Shown: in pieces, positions 40,686 through 50,009 of the stretch | Numbering within the stretch: position 1 is the stretch's first letter | Layout of the letters: every line of letters starts with the position of its first letter | Assembly (NCBI GenBank): GCA_027487575.1 | Contig: JAIYDJ010000079.1 | Coordinates: forward strand, 25,754 to 89,753 | Reading direction: 5' to 3' | Length of the DNA: 64,000 bases | Source of the DNA: Rhodobacter sp. | GTDB taxonomy: Bacteria > Pseudomonadota > Alphaproteobacteria > Rhodobacterales > Rhodobacteraceae | The notes under the pieces: model-generated | Told to the model about the DNA's origin: nothing | Database searches by the model: none | Seen by the model: only the letters and a program-made list of their open reading frames with translations | Made by a program: the position numbers and the translations under genes

Positions 40686-41762
40686 ATGGAAACGGCTCTA
40701 CTTCTGAAGACCAATCAGGCGCCGGTGACGTTGCCCGGCGGAAACGATCACCCGGTTGTCGATCTTCCGTTCACGGCGATCATCGACGGCCGGCAGTTCC
40801 GCGGGCGCGGGCTGTCGCTGGTGGCGGCCTATGTTTCGGGGTTGATGGACCCGCAGGCGGTGAAATCGACCCGCATCGTCAGGCTGGTGTTCCAGTTCGA
40901 CGGCTTTTCGGTGACGCTGGTGGTCGATGCCGATGTTCGCGAAAACTCCGACGGATCGGGCGTGTCGGAACTGAGCTTCATCCATCCGACCGGCGCGCAT
41001 CTGCCGCAGCTGCGCCACATCCTGAACGCCTATATCGCGGGCGATCTTGTCGGGCTGGGCCAGACGCTGGGCGTCGCTGCCACTGCCGCGCCCAAGGGCC
41101 CCAAGGCGCAAGCCGCGCCGCAACGCCGGATGTCGACCAAGCGGGTGATGGGCGGGCTGGGTGTCGGCCTCATGACGGTCGCGTTGGCCGGGCTGGCGGG
41201 AACCCTGGCCTACAACCGTGTCTTCCAGACGCTGGTCCCGACTCTTGGCACGGTCGTGTCGACCAGCGAGGTGATGCGCGCCACGGCCACCGGCCAGATC
41301 GTGTTTCTTGATCTCGCTGCCGCGCAGGGCGAGGTGGCGGTTGCCATCCAGACACCCTCGGGTGACGTGCAAAGCCTGTTGATGCCCTGCGACTGTGCCG
41401 CCTCGGCAACCGGCCTGCGCGAGGGTTCGACCGTCCTGATGGGCGAACCCCTGGTCCAGCTTGCCGCAGAGACCGACCAGACCGTTGTTTCGGCGATGAT
41501 CCCGCAAGACATGCTGTTCGACCTGATGCAGGCGGACCGGGTCGAGCTGACTTTCCCCGACGGGGCCACGCTTGCGGCGCAGCCCGTGCTGGGCGGCTTC
41601 GCGAACGGAACCGATCCGGTGACGTTGCAACCCCTGTCGGATCTGGATGCCAGCCGGATCGGTCAGCCGGTCGAAATCCGCATTCTGCATGACGCGGGCA
41701 TCCTTGGGGTGCTGCACGGTTCGGTCTTTGACCGGTTAGCCACTTTCGTGAAGGGAGCCTGA
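40686..41762 (+). CDS. alg44: Alg44-like co-polymerase with degenerate PilZ domain
   Basis: A 358-residue protein: N-terminal PilZ-like domain (about 25-125), membrane helix (154-176) and a periplasmic HlyD/MFP-like part (about 185-350, with LMPCDCAASATGLREGSTVLMGEPL). In Pseudomonas Alg44 (389 aa) the PilZ domain binds c-di-GMP through RxxxR and (D/N)xSxxG and activates Alg8. Here no RxxxR precedes the barrel, and the second motif is reduced to RGLSLVAAYVSG. GGAAAGGG favours the ATG at 40686; an ATG at 40656 overlapping the alg8 stop is possible. Confidence 0.87.
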   Translation: METALLLKTNQAPVTLPGGNDHPVVDLPFTAIIDGRQFRGRGLSLVAAYVSGLMDPQAVKSTRIVRLVFQFDGFSVTLVVDADVRENSDGSGVSELSFIHPTGAHLPQLRHILNAYIAGDLVGLGQTLGVAATAAPKGPKAQAAPQRRMSTKRVMGGLGVGLMTVALAGLAGTLAYNRVFQTLVPTLGTVVSTSEVMRATATGQIVFLDLAAAQGEVAVAIQTPSGDVQSLLMPCDCAASATGLREGSTVLMGEPLVQLAAETDQTVVSAMIPQDMLFDLMQADRVELTFPDGATLAAQPVLGGFANGTDPVTLQPLSDLDASRIGQPVEIRILHDAGILGVLHGSVFDRLATFVKGA

Positions 41763-41765
41763 GCC

Positions 41766-43214
41766 ATGGCCGTCATTCATCCTTTGATCCTGTGCGGTGG
41801 CATGGGGTCGCGCCTGTGGCCCATGTCGCGCATCGAACAGCCCAAGCAGTTTCAGCCGGTCAATGGCCGGGGCAGCCTGACCTATTTCCAGACGACGGTC
41901 CTGCGTCATCGCGGCCCGCTGTTCCGCGATCCGATCGTGGTAACCAACCACGCACAGGCGGCTCTGGTCAGCCAGCAGCTTGCCGAAATCGGAGTGCGGG
42001 GTTTTGTCATCGGCGAGCCGGTCGGGCGGAACACCGGCCCCGCCGTTCTGGCGGCGGCGCTGGCGATCCTGCCCGTCGATCCGGATGCGATCCTGCTTGT
42101 GCTGCCGTCGGATCACATCATCGTCGGCGACCTGAACCTGACCGTGGCCCGGATGAAATCCGCCGCCGCCAGCGGGCGGATCGTGACCTTCGGTGTCACA
42201 CCGGGCTATGCCGAATCCGGCTATGGCTACATCATGGATGGCGGCAAGGTCGATGCCTATGACGGCCTGCATGACGTCGCGCAGTTCATCGAAAAACCAC
42301 CCGTCGACGTGGCCCAGTCCCTGATCGAAACGGGTCATGCCTATTGGGCGTCCGGCATCAGCATGTTCCGCGCCGACGTGATCAGCGCCGAGTTTCTGCG
42401 GCTGGAACCGCGTACCCATGCGGCGGTCACGCAGGCCGTTCTCGATGCGAAGTCGACGGTGGGCGGGATCGATCTGGATGACACATCCTTCCGCGAGGCG
42501 CGCGACGAGCCGACCGAACGCTCTGTGTTCGAAAACAGCCCGGCCATTTGCCTGGCTCCGATCGACGTCAAATGGGACGACGTGGGGGCCTGGACCTCGG
42601 TTCACGACGTGAACACCAAGTGCGAAGACGGCAACGTGGTGAACGGCGACGTGCTTGCGCTTGATACAAGGAACTCGCTCATCCGCAGCGACGGGCGGCT
42701 GGTCGTGGTGGTCGGGATGACGGACCTGATCGTCGTGGACACCAAGGATGCCCTGCTGGTCACCGACCGCAAGCATGCCCAGCAGGTCAAGACCGTGGTG
42801 GAAAAGCTGAAATCCGGCGGGCGGCGCGAGGTGGTGACCCATCCCTACCAGACCCACGCCTGGGGCGGGATCGAGGCGCTGGTATCGCGTCCGGACTACA
42901 CGCTTGAAGTTCTGACGGTTCTGCCCGGTTCTACGATGCAGATCAACGGCGATGGCAAGGGCACAAGTTTCCTTGCGGTGGTGGCCGGGGTCGGGGCGTT
43001 TCTGGAAGACGACAAGCGCAGCAACCTGTCGCTGGGTCTGGGCAGCACCCTGACGATCGACCGGCATACGGTGGTCAGCCTGACCAACATCGCCGATCAT
43101 GACCTTCGGGCCTTCCTGCTTTCCACCCGGACCGAAGAGGTCGACACCTCGGGCAGCGAAGATGATCTTTCGGGCTTCATGCCCGAGATGTTCCGGGCCG
43201 TTGCAAATGGTTAG
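41766..43214 (+). CDS. algA: Mannose-1-phosphate guanylyltransferase (AlgA/ManC) with degenerate isomerase half
   Basis: A 482-residue enzyme, length as AlgA (481 aa), that makes GDP-mannose from mannose-1-phosphate and GTP. The nucleotidyltransferase half is intact: ILCGGMGSRLWPMSR, PKQF, LPSDHII, FIEKPP. The C-terminal cupin half aligns in length with phosphomannose isomerase but the zinc-binding QxHxxRxEHW region reads MQINGDGKGTSF (residues 391-402), without the His and Glu ligands. So the isomerase step must come from another enzyme. It follows alg44 by 3 bases. Confidence 0.9.
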   Translation: MAVIHPLILCGGMGSRLWPMSRIEQPKQFQPVNGRGSLTYFQTTVLRHRGPLFRDPIVVTNHAQAALVSQQLAEIGVRGFVIGEPVGRNTGPAVLAAALAILPVDPDAILLVLPSDHIIVGDLNLTVARMKSAAASGRIVTFGVTPGYAESGYGYIMDGGKVDAYDGLHDVAQFIEKPPVDVAQSLIETGHAYWASGISMFRADVISAEFLRLEPRTHAAVTQAVLDAKSTVGGIDLDDTSFREARDEPTERSVFENSPAICLAPIDVKWDDVGAWTSVHDVNTKCEDGNVVNGDVLALDTRNSLIRSDGRLVVVVGMTDLIVVDTKDALLVTDRKHAQQVKTVVEKLKSGGRREVVTHPYQTHAWGGIEALVSRPDYTLEVLTVLPGSTMQINGDGKGTSFLAVVAGVGAFLEDDKRSNLSLGLGSTLTIDRHTVVSLTNIADHDLRAFLLSTRTEEVDTSGSEDDLSGFMPEMFRAVANG

Positions 43215-44712
43215 GGCGCGGGCAGGTCTGTGCCTGGTGATCGGCTGGCTGGGTGCGGCAACCGGTCTGATGGCCGAACCGCAGCCCTTTGCGGCGCGGT
43301 CGGGCTTGCAGGCTGCGGTGGCCGGGCTGACCGAACCGGTCGACAGCGCCACCCTGCTGCGCCAGACCGACCGGATTCTGGCTGATCTCGGGCTTGATCG
43401 CGGCCCGGCGGGCCAGCCCGCGCTGTCGGTCCTGCCGGATTTCGCCATGACCGGCGGTGCCTTGGTTGAACTGGTCGATCTGCGGCTCTTGCTGACGCAG
43501 ATCGCCGTCCAGACCGGCGCGCGCGATCACCAGACGCTGATCCGGGCACAGGGCGACCACGCACGCAAGGTGATCCTCTTGCGCGGCGGGTCGGTTTCCC
43601 TGTCGGACTTCGTGGACCTTGCGCAGGGCACTCCGGCAGAGGGATTCGTGACGCGAACGGCCGAGGGGGTCACCCTGACGCGCCCGCTTGCGATCTGGTC
43701 CGATGCGGGGCTGCAGGTGGCCGGCGATGACGTCCTGATGCTGGACGGCGCGGCGGGCAGTTTTGTGGCCAACCTCGGCTGGCTGGACATCCCGGGGGGG
43801 ACCCTGTCCGGCGGCGAGCTTTTGAACGCGGCCGAGCCGGGCTTTCGCCCTTTCGTGCTGACGGCCGGGCTGGGTCGGCTGACGGCACGCGGGGCCAGCC
43901 TGCAGGGACTGGGCTTTGGCGATACGCCGGTGTTCGGCGGCGTTTCGGTGGTGAACACCGGCCTGAACCTGCCGCCTTTCCCGTCGCGGATCATCGACAG
44001 CACGCTGATCGACGTGTCGACCCTGTCCATCCTGGGCACCGAGGGTGTCGTGATCAGCAGCAACCATATCGCCGGTGCGCGCGGAACGGCCCTGACCGTG
44101 TCCCGGTCGCGCAACGCGGTCGTGTCCGACAATCGGCTGGACGGTCTTTCCGGGCCGCAAGGCATTCGCGTCACGTCGGCATCGGCGGGCGTCGCTATTC
44201 TGGACAACATCCTGACCGGGGGCGCGCGGACGGGGGTTCTGGTCGATCAGGACAGCGCCGATATCACCATCGCGCGCAATCTGGTCGTCGGCGCACAGAC
44301 AACCGGTGTCAGCATCGGCGAAAGCGCGTGCGTGACGATCCGTGACAATCTGATCGCCCGTAGCGGCGGCACCGGCGTCAGCATCCGCAGGTCGGACGGT
44401 ATCGCGGTGCAAGAGAATGCAATCCTGTTCAACAAGGGCGCCGCCGTGATGATCCGCGATCAGGACGCGCAGGCCGTCGCGCTTCTTTCGGCCAACGTGG
44501 TGCTGGGCAACCGCGAGGGCCTGCGCGGCGCGACGCCGGGGCTGGTGGTGACGGTCGGCAACGATCTGAACGGCCAGTTGCCGCGCGTCTTTGCCGGCGA
44601 TCTTGCCCCGATGATGATCGACTGGCTGCGTCGCGGGCAGGCCGATGAATCCGCTGCCACGGCCCGCGCCTTTCCCGCAACCGCGCAATGCGCCGACCAG
44701 GGGCAGGGCTGA
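43207..44712 (+). CDS. AlgG-like periplasmic right-handed beta-helix protein
   Basis: A 501-residue exported protein: signal peptide (residues 1-20), ~170 residues of N-terminal domain, then a right-handed parallel beta-helix (about 175-460) with NosD/CASH-like turns such as NAVVSDNRLDG, ITIARNLVVGAQTTG and VTIRDNLIARSGGTG. Position, size (AlgG is 543 aa) and fold fit AlgG, the periplasmic mannuronan C5-epimerase and scaffold protein. The AlgG catalytic DPHD motif is absent. The ATG at 43207 overlaps algA by 8 bases. Either the epimerase is inactive or the protein only guards the polymer in transit. Confidence 0.8.
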   Translation: MVRARAGLCLVIGWLGAATGLMAEPQPFAARSGLQAAVAGLTEPVDSATLLRQTDRILADLGLDRGPAGQPALSVLPDFAMTGGALVELVDLRLLLTQIAVQTGARDHQTLIRAQGDHARKVILLRGGSVSLSDFVDLAQGTPAEGFVTRTAEGVTLTRPLAIWSDAGLQVAGDDVLMLDGAAGSFVANLGWLDIPGGTLSGGELLNAAEPGFRPFVLTAGLGRLTARGASLQGLGFGDTPVFGGVSVVNTGLNLPPFPSRIIDSTLIDVSTLSILGTEGVVISSNHIAGARGTALTVSRSRNAVVSDNRLDGLSGPQGIRVTSASAGVAILDNILTGGARTGVLVDQDSADITIARNLVVGAQTTGVSIGESACVTIRDNLIARSGGTGVSIRRSDGIAVQENAILFNKGAAVMIRDQDAQAVALLSANVVLGNREGLRGATPGLVVTVGNDLNGQLPRVFAGDLAPMMIDWLRRGQADESAATARAFPATAQCADQGQG

Positions 44713-46133
44713 TGGTCTTTTCCTCCGAAACCTTTCTCTTCGTGTTCCTTCCGCTGTTCCTGGCCGTCTATTACCTGACGCCGCTGCGGCACAGGTCGGT
44801 GACGATCCTGATCGGGTCCTATGCCTTTTACGGCTGGTGGCGGATCGACTTTCTGGGGCTGCTGTTCCTGACCACGCTGTGGACCTTTGTCTTTGGCCGC
44901 AGCATCGCGGCGGCCCGGACGCAACGCGCGGCCAGGACCTATCTCATCATCGGGATGGTCGGGTGTCTGGCGGTTCTGGGTGTGTTCAAGTACCTGAACT
45001 TCTTCATCGACAGCTTTGCCACCCTCTGGGGCACCGATGCAGAGGGTCTGGGCGTCCACTGGCGGCTGATCCTGCCGATCGGGGTGTCGTTCTATGTGTT
45101 TCAGGCCGTCAGCTATCTGATCGACGTCTATCGCAAGGACGCCGTCGCTACCGCCAATTTCTTTGACTTCGCGGCCTTCATCGCGCTCTTTCCGCAACTC
45201 GTGGCCGGGCCCATCCTGCGGTTCAAGGATCTGGCCGGGCAGTTCGAACACCGCGTCCATTCAATGGACCTGTTCCTGCGCGGAATGACGGTCTTTGCCA
45301 TCGGTCTGGCCAAGAAGGTGCTGCTGGCCGACACGGTAGCACCACTTGCCAATCTGGCATTCGATACGCCCGATCCCTCGCTCGCGCTGTCCTGGATCGG
45401 TGCCATCGCCTACATGATCCAGCTTTACTTCGACTTTTCGGGCTACAGCGACATGGCCATCGGCATCGGGTTGATGCTGGGCTTCCACTTCATGGCCAAT
45501 TTCGACACGCCCTACATCAGCCGGTCGATCACCGAATTCTGGAGGCGCTGGCACATCAGCCTGTCGGTGTGGCTGCGCGATTACCTTTACATCCCGCTGG
45601 GCGGCAACCGGAAGGGTGTGACGCGGACCTATGTGAACCTGATGCTGGTCATGGTGCTGGGCGGGCTTTGGCACGGGGCGAACTGGACCTTCGTGCTGTG
45701 GGGTCTGTGGCACGGCAGTTGGCTGGCGATCGAACGCGCCAGCGGTCGGGCGCGCGGAACCGGTGTTCTGGCATTAGGGACGACGTTGCTTCTGGTGCTG
45801 CTGGGCTGGGTGATGTTCCGCGCGGTGGACGTCTCGCAGGCGATGGGCGTCTATGCCGGAATGCTGGGCCTGAACGGCTTTGATCTGGCCCCCGACGTCG
45901 CGCTGGCGATGACGCTGGAAAGTCAGTTGTTCCTCATGCTGGGCATCACCGTGGCCGCAGTGGAGCCGCGTCTGAATGCGCTGGCGTCCGGCGCGCTGCA
46001 ACCGGACGGGACGGGCAGGCTGACCTACCTCAACACGCTGGTTCCGACGATCCTGATGATCGGTCTGGGCAGCTTTACCGTGATGAAGATGGCCGAGCAG
46101 AGCTTTTCTCCCTTCCTGTATTTCCAGTTCTAG
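44712..46133 (+). CDS. algI: Alginate O-acetyltransferase AlgI (MBOAT)
   Basis: A 473-residue multi-pass MBOAT protein that passes acetyl groups across the inner membrane for alginate acetylation. Diagnostic segments are MVFSSETFLFVFLPLFL at the start, LPIGVSFYVFQAVSYLIDVYR, DFSGYSDMAIGIG, TEFWRRWHISLSVWLRDYLYIPLGGN and the catalytic His in GGLWHGANW. All key residues are present. TGATG overlap with the preceding gene. Somewhat shorter than Pseudomonas AlgI (520 aa). Confidence 0.95.
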   Translation: MVFSSETFLFVFLPLFLAVYYLTPLRHRSVTILIGSYAFYGWWRIDFLGLLFLTTLWTFVFGRSIAAARTQRAARTYLIIGMVGCLAVLGVFKYLNFFIDSFATLWGTDAEGLGVHWRLILPIGVSFYVFQAVSYLIDVYRKDAVATANFFDFAAFIALFPQLVAGPILRFKDLAGQFEHRVHSMDLFLRGMTVFAIGLAKKVLLADTVAPLANLAFDTPDPSLALSWIGAIAYMIQLYFDFSGYSDMAIGIGLMLGFHFMANFDTPYISRSITEFWRRWHISLSVWLRDYLYIPLGGNRKGVTRTYVNLMLVMVLGGLWHGANWTFVLWGLWHGSWLAIERASGRARGTGVLALGTTLLLVLLGWVMFRAVDVSQAMGVYAGMLGLNGFDLAPDVALAMTLESQLFLMLGITVAAVEPRLNALASGALQPDGTGRLTYLNTLVPTILMIGLGSFTVMKMAEQSFSPFLYFQF

Positions 46134-46141
46134 AGGGCAAG

Positions 46142-47260
46142 ATGACCATTCTTCTGAAAGCCGTCCGCCTGTCCTTTCCCGTCCTGTTCTTCGGATACGG
46201 GTTGGTGGCGAACCTTGCGGTGCTGACATCACCGCCCGATGGCTATGACCTTCCGTCTGACGGGTTGCTGTCCGGGGCGCTGACCCGTGACCTGGACGGA
46301 CTTTACAAGCAGAACCTGCCCCACATGGACCTGTCGTTCGGTCTGATCGGGGCCGTACGCTATTCCGTTCTGGGCGAGGCGCGGCAGGGGGCCATCGTGG
46401 GCAATGACGGCTGGCTGTTCAGTGCCGAAGAGGCGCGCCCGGTTCCGGATGACGCGGCTTTGTCGGGGGCCGTGCAGACCGTCAAAGAGGTTCGTGACAG
46501 CTTGCAGGCGGCCGGGGTCGATCTGGTCGTGGTCCCCTTGCCCGCCAAGATCGACATCTACCGCGCACACAGCCCCGACCCCGTGCTGGGCCAGAACCTG
46601 CAGGCGTTGCTGGACCGCTTTCAGCAGCAGCTTTCCCGACAGGGCATAGCCGTGGTCGACTCCCGGCCGGGCCTGACGGCCGCCGAAGCGGCGGAACCGG
46701 TGTTCTTTGCGACCGATACCCACTGGACGCCCGAGGGCGCGGCGCGGGTGGCGGCGGCGGTTGCGCAATCGGGTTTTGTCGCGCCGGGCACGCTGGGGTT
46801 CGACCGGCTGGCGGAACCGCCGGTTCCGTTGACGGGTGATCTGGTCCGCTTCGTCACGACGCCCGCCTTGGCGCCACGGCTGGGCCTTCAGCCGGAAAAC
46901 GTGGTGCGGGTGGTTCAAACCCCGTCCGGTGGTGCGGGTGACATTTTTGGCGCGGTCGCGGCGGATGTCGTGCTGGTCGGCACCAGCTATAGCGCCAATG
47001 CGGACTGGGGTTTTGCCGACGCGCTGATGCTGTCGCTGGGGCGCGACGTGATCAACATGTCCGCCGAAGGGTTGGGTCCGCTGCGACCCATGCAGGACTA
47101 TCTGGCCGGTGACCTGTTCAGGGACGCGCCTCCGGCGGTCGTGATCTGGGAAATCCCGGTCCGCTATCTGACAGATCCGGCGATCTGGCCCGATCCCGCC
47201 AAGCGCAACGACGCGGAAATGGCCGTTCTGTCCCCGCACAAGGAACATCCCGATGGTTAG
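46142..47260 (+). CDS. algJ: Alginate O-acetylation protein AlgJ
   Basis: A 372-residue SGNH-like acetyltransferase with an N-terminal signal anchor (about residues 8-30), active in the periplasm. The catalytic Asp-x-His is in FATDTHWTPEGA and the Ser in VLVGTSYSAN, as in AlgJ (391 aa). It takes acetyl groups from AlgI and passes them toward AlgX and the polymer. It starts 8 bases after algI and overlaps the next gene by 8 bases. Confidence 0.9.
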   Translation: MTILLKAVRLSFPVLFFGYGLVANLAVLTSPPDGYDLPSDGLLSGALTRDLDGLYKQNLPHMDLSFGLIGAVRYSVLGEARQGAIVGNDGWLFSAEEARPVPDDAALSGAVQTVKEVRDSLQAAGVDLVVVPLPAKIDIYRAHSPDPVLGQNLQALLDRFQQQLSRQGIAVVDSRPGLTAAEAAEPVFFATDTHWTPEGAARVAAAVAQSGFVAPGTLGFDRLAEPPVPLTGDLVRFVTTPALAPRLGLQPENVVRVVQTPSGGAGDIFGAVAADVVLVGTSYSANADWGFADALMLSLGRDVINMSAEGLGPLRPMQDYLAGDLFRDAPPAVVIWEIPVRYLTDPAIWPDPAKRNDAEMAVLSPHKEHPDG

Positions 47261-48050
47261 GTTTCCCCCCGTTCTGGTCGCCCTGGCACTGATCCCCTTT
47301 GCAGGCGCAGTCGCCGCCGGGCCGCGGGATGCGTCGCCGCGCCCAACGGACTTCGTGGTGCAGGTCGACTTCGTCTTTGACAACAAGGTGCGCCGCACCA
47401 AGGACCTGCCCACGGCCGCCCTGCGCGCCGCGCGCCGCCAGATGATTTCGGGTGCGCCCATCGGCGGGAACAAGCTGCGCCTGCTGGCCGACGCGGGCGA
47501 CGGTCTGGCGGCGTTCCGGTACGCCAAGCTTCTGCAGGAGGGCGGCACGCCCGATCCGACCGGGGCCATCGCGCACTACTATGCCATCGCGGCCTACACC
47601 GGGCGCGCCTTTGCCGTCGCGCCCTTGGCTCGGCTGTTGAAGGCCGAAGGCAGCGGGTATTCCGCCAGCCGCCTGCGGCATTGCCTGAACGCGATGACGG
47701 TGCAGGCCCTGAGCGGCAATGCGGATGCCGCCGTCCTTTTGGGCGAGATGTATGCCGACGGTGTGCCGTTCGGTCAGGACATGCTGCAGGCCCAGCAGTT
47801 TCTGGCGATGGGCGCCGGGGGCGAAAACCCGAAGGCTGCCCTCAATCTTGGCCTCGCCCTGATGAACGATCCCGACGACGCCGCAGCGGGGCATGTCGGG
47901 GCCCTTTCGGCCCTGCAAGTCGCCGCAGCGGGCAGCGACCTGTCGGTCCGCGTGACGGCAGAAAACCTGTTGCGGCTGCTGGCCGCCCCGCAGGAGCCCG
48001 CCAGCGACCCGACCGCATCCCCCGCAATCAACCCCGAGGCAAGCCAATGA
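47253..48050 (+). CDS. Periplasmic Sel1-like repeat protein
   Basis: A 265-residue exported protein with a signal peptide (1-21) and three or four Sel1-like alpha repeats (GDGLAAFRYAKLLQEGG, GNADAAVLLGEMYADGV, NPKAALNLGLALM). The repeats are protein-interaction modules, as in AlgK, the scaffold that links inner and outer membrane parts of the alginate machine. Lipobox not seen. It overlaps algJ and algX (ATGA), so it is part of the complex. It may take over some AlgK function together with the large repeat protein downstream. Confidence 0.8.
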   Translation: MVRFPPVLVALALIPFAGAVAAGPRDASPRPTDFVVQVDFVFDNKVRRTKDLPTAALRAARRQMISGAPIGGNKLRLLADAGDGLAAFRYAKLLQEGGTPDPTGAIAHYYAIAAYTGRAFAVAPLARLLKAEGSGYSASRLRHCLNAMTVQALSGNADAAVLLGEMYADGVPFGQDMLQAQQFLAMGAGGENPKAALNLGLALMNDPDDAAAGHVGALSALQVAAAGSDLSVRVTAENLLRLLAAPQEPASDPTASPAINPEASQ

Positions 48051-49369
48051 CGATTTCGCGACTTCTGCTTTCCGTTCTGGCAGTTCTGTCGGCCACGCCC
48101 GCCTTGGCCCAAGGATCGGCCTATGGCTGCAGCCATACGGATACGGCGACCAGCGTGCCTTCGGTGGAGGGGCTGGACGGGGTGTTCTACCGCGTGCTGG
48201 CCGACCTTAGGTTGCGCCACCCGATGGAGGATGCGGTGACCGCCCGGATGGGTGCCCTTTCGCAAGCGTTGCAAGAGCGTGGGACAACTTTGATCTATGT
48301 CACCGTTCCGACAAAAAGCCAGGCCATGCCCGGCTTTCTGCCGCCCGTCGCCGCCGATTACGGGTTCGACGCGCCAACGGCGACGCTGGTCTACGACGAC
48401 ATCATCACCCGTCTGGGTGAAAATGGCGTGCTGGCCCCGGATATCCTGACCGCTCTGGTGCAGCCGGATGCCGAAACGCTTCCGTTCTTTCAGACCGACT
48501 TTCACTGGACCTCCGACGGGGCCCGTCTGGCGGCCATGGCGATTGCGGACGTGATGAAGGAACAGCCGTTCTACAGTGAACTCGATCTGTCCAGCTATCG
48601 CACGGTCGCTCTGGAACCCACCCCGGCCTTTTCCACGATGCGCCGCGCGCTTCAGGCCTTCTGCATCGACGAGTTGCCCCGCGTCGAGGCGATGACGCAC
48701 CTGACAGAGGAAACCGCGGCGTCTGTCGAAGGCGTTGCCGACATCTTTGCCGGGACCTCCGAGCAGACCGGGATCGTGCTGGTGGGCACGTCCTTCTCGG
48801 ACTCTCCGCTCGCCAATTTCGCGGGCTATCTGTCCGAGTTTTCCGGGCTGGATGTGGTGAACTATGCCGTGACGGGCGGCAACCAGTTCGGCGCGATGAC
48901 CTCGTATCTGACATCGCGCGACTTTGTCGACAACCCGCCCCGGTTTCTGGTGTGGGAAAACCCGATCTACAGCAACCTTGCCCAATATGGCCCCGATCCG
49001 CTGGACGAACTGATCGCCGCCGCCGGGCAGACCTGCACGCTGGCGCTGCCGGTGTCACAGACCGGGCCAAACACGCTGTCTGCCGATCTCAGCGGGTTCG
49101 ATCTGACCCCGGATGACGTCATCCTGGCCGATCTTGGAACGGAAGGCCCGCGCGAGGTGTTGTTCTCGCTGAAAACCGCAGGCGGCGTGGTGCGGTCCGC
49201 CGTCATGAAGCGGACAGACCGGATGCTGGCATCGGGGCGTTTCTTCAAGCCGATGGGCAGCATCTACCACCCAGATATCGTCTCGCTGACCGCGACCTTC
49301 GACCGTGCGGTCAGCGACGCCTCAACCCTGACCTTGTGTCCCTCTTCCAGGAAAGTTGCCTCAAAATGA
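48047..49369 (+). CDS. algX: Alginate acetyltransferase AlgX
   Basis: A 440-residue periplasmic enzyme with signal peptide (1-21). The SGNH catalytic set is present: Asp and His in FFQTDFHWTSDGA and Ser in VLVGTSFSDSP. The C-terminal ~110 residues match the carbohydrate-binding part of AlgX (474 aa), which distinguishes it from AlgJ. AlgX places the acetyl group on mannuronate. ATGA overlaps on both sides show translational coupling. Confidence 0.9.
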   Translation: MTISRLLLSVLAVLSATPALAQGSAYGCSHTDTATSVPSVEGLDGVFYRVLADLRLRHPMEDAVTARMGALSQALQERGTTLIYVTVPTKSQAMPGFLPPVAADYGFDAPTATLVYDDIITRLGENGVLAPDILTALVQPDAETLPFFQTDFHWTSDGARLAAMAIADVMKEQPFYSELDLSSYRTVALEPTPAFSTMRRALQAFCIDELPRVEAMTHLTEETAASVEGVADIFAGTSEQTGIVLVGTSFSDSPLANFAGYLSEFSGLDVVNYAVTGGNQFGAMTSYLTSRDFVDNPPRFLVWENPIYSNLAQYGPDPLDELIAAAGQTCTLALPVSQTGPNTLSADLSGFDLTPDDVILADLGTEGPREVLFSLKTAGGVVRSAVMKRTDRMLASGRFFKPMGSIYHPDIVSLTATFDRAVSDASTLTLCPSSRKVASK

Positions 49370-49989
49370 CCCGATCCCGTTTCCTGCTTGGTTGTGCGTT
49401 TCTGTTGGCAGCCGTTCCGGCGCTTGCGCAGGACAACCAGCTTTATGAAGATCCCGCCGATCCGAATGCGTCCTTCATCCGGATCGTGTCACCGGGTGAA
49501 ACCGTGGCGGTTGTCGCCGGAACAACCTTCGAGGCGGTCGAGGGCGGCATAACCCCGTTCGTCATGGTCGACGCAGGCCCGGTGTCGGTTGCGGTGGGCG
49601 ACACGGTGGGCGATGGCGACATTCCGCCCTCGTCTTTCTACACCTTTGTGCGCGGGACGGACGGTGCGCTGCACCTGTTGCAGGACAAGATCACCAACAG
49701 CCCGGCTCAGGCCGATCTGGTGATCTACAACCTGTCCGATCTGCCCACGATCGATCTGTTCGTGCCTTCGGTCGATGCTGTGGCCATCGAAGATATAGCG
49801 CCCAACACCTCGCGTCAGGTGACGCTGAAGGCGCCCCTGACGCTCGACTTCGAAGTCCGCGACGGAGACACCGTTCTGGCCAGCCTGCCCGGCATCGTGA
49901 TGCGACGGCGTGCCGGTGTGACGGTGGTGTTCAGCGGAACCGCCGGGGCCTACAGCGCCCACAGCACCGAAAACCTCTACTTCAACTGA
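49366..49989 (+). CDS. algF: Alginate O-acetyltransferase AlgF
   Basis: A 207-residue periplasmic protein with signal peptide (1-22), beta-rich in two domains, required for alginate acetylation in Pseudomonas (216 aa there). Family-like segments are LYEDPADPNASFIRIVS and YNLSDLPTIDLFVPS. It has no catalytic motif and is thought to be an adaptor between AlgJ and AlgX. ATG overlaps the algX stop. Confidence 0.87.
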   Translation: MTRSRFLLGCAFLLAAVPALAQDNQLYEDPADPNASFIRIVSPGETVAVVAGTTFEAVEGGITPFVMVDAGPVSVAVGDTVGDGDIPPSSFYTFVRGTDGALHLLQDKITNSPAQADLVIYNLSDLPTIDLFVPSVDAVAIEDIAPNTSRQVTLKAPLTLDFEVRDGDTVLASLPGIVMRRRAGVTVVFSGTAGAYSAHSTENLYFN

Positions 49990-50009
49990 TCTTGGAAAGG
50001 GCCTTCGAC

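Noticed and set aside
49969..49986. AlgF ends in ENLYFN, almost the TEV protease site ENLYFQ
   Set aside because: Natural C terminus in a normal operon; the last residue differs and there is no tag or vector sequence.
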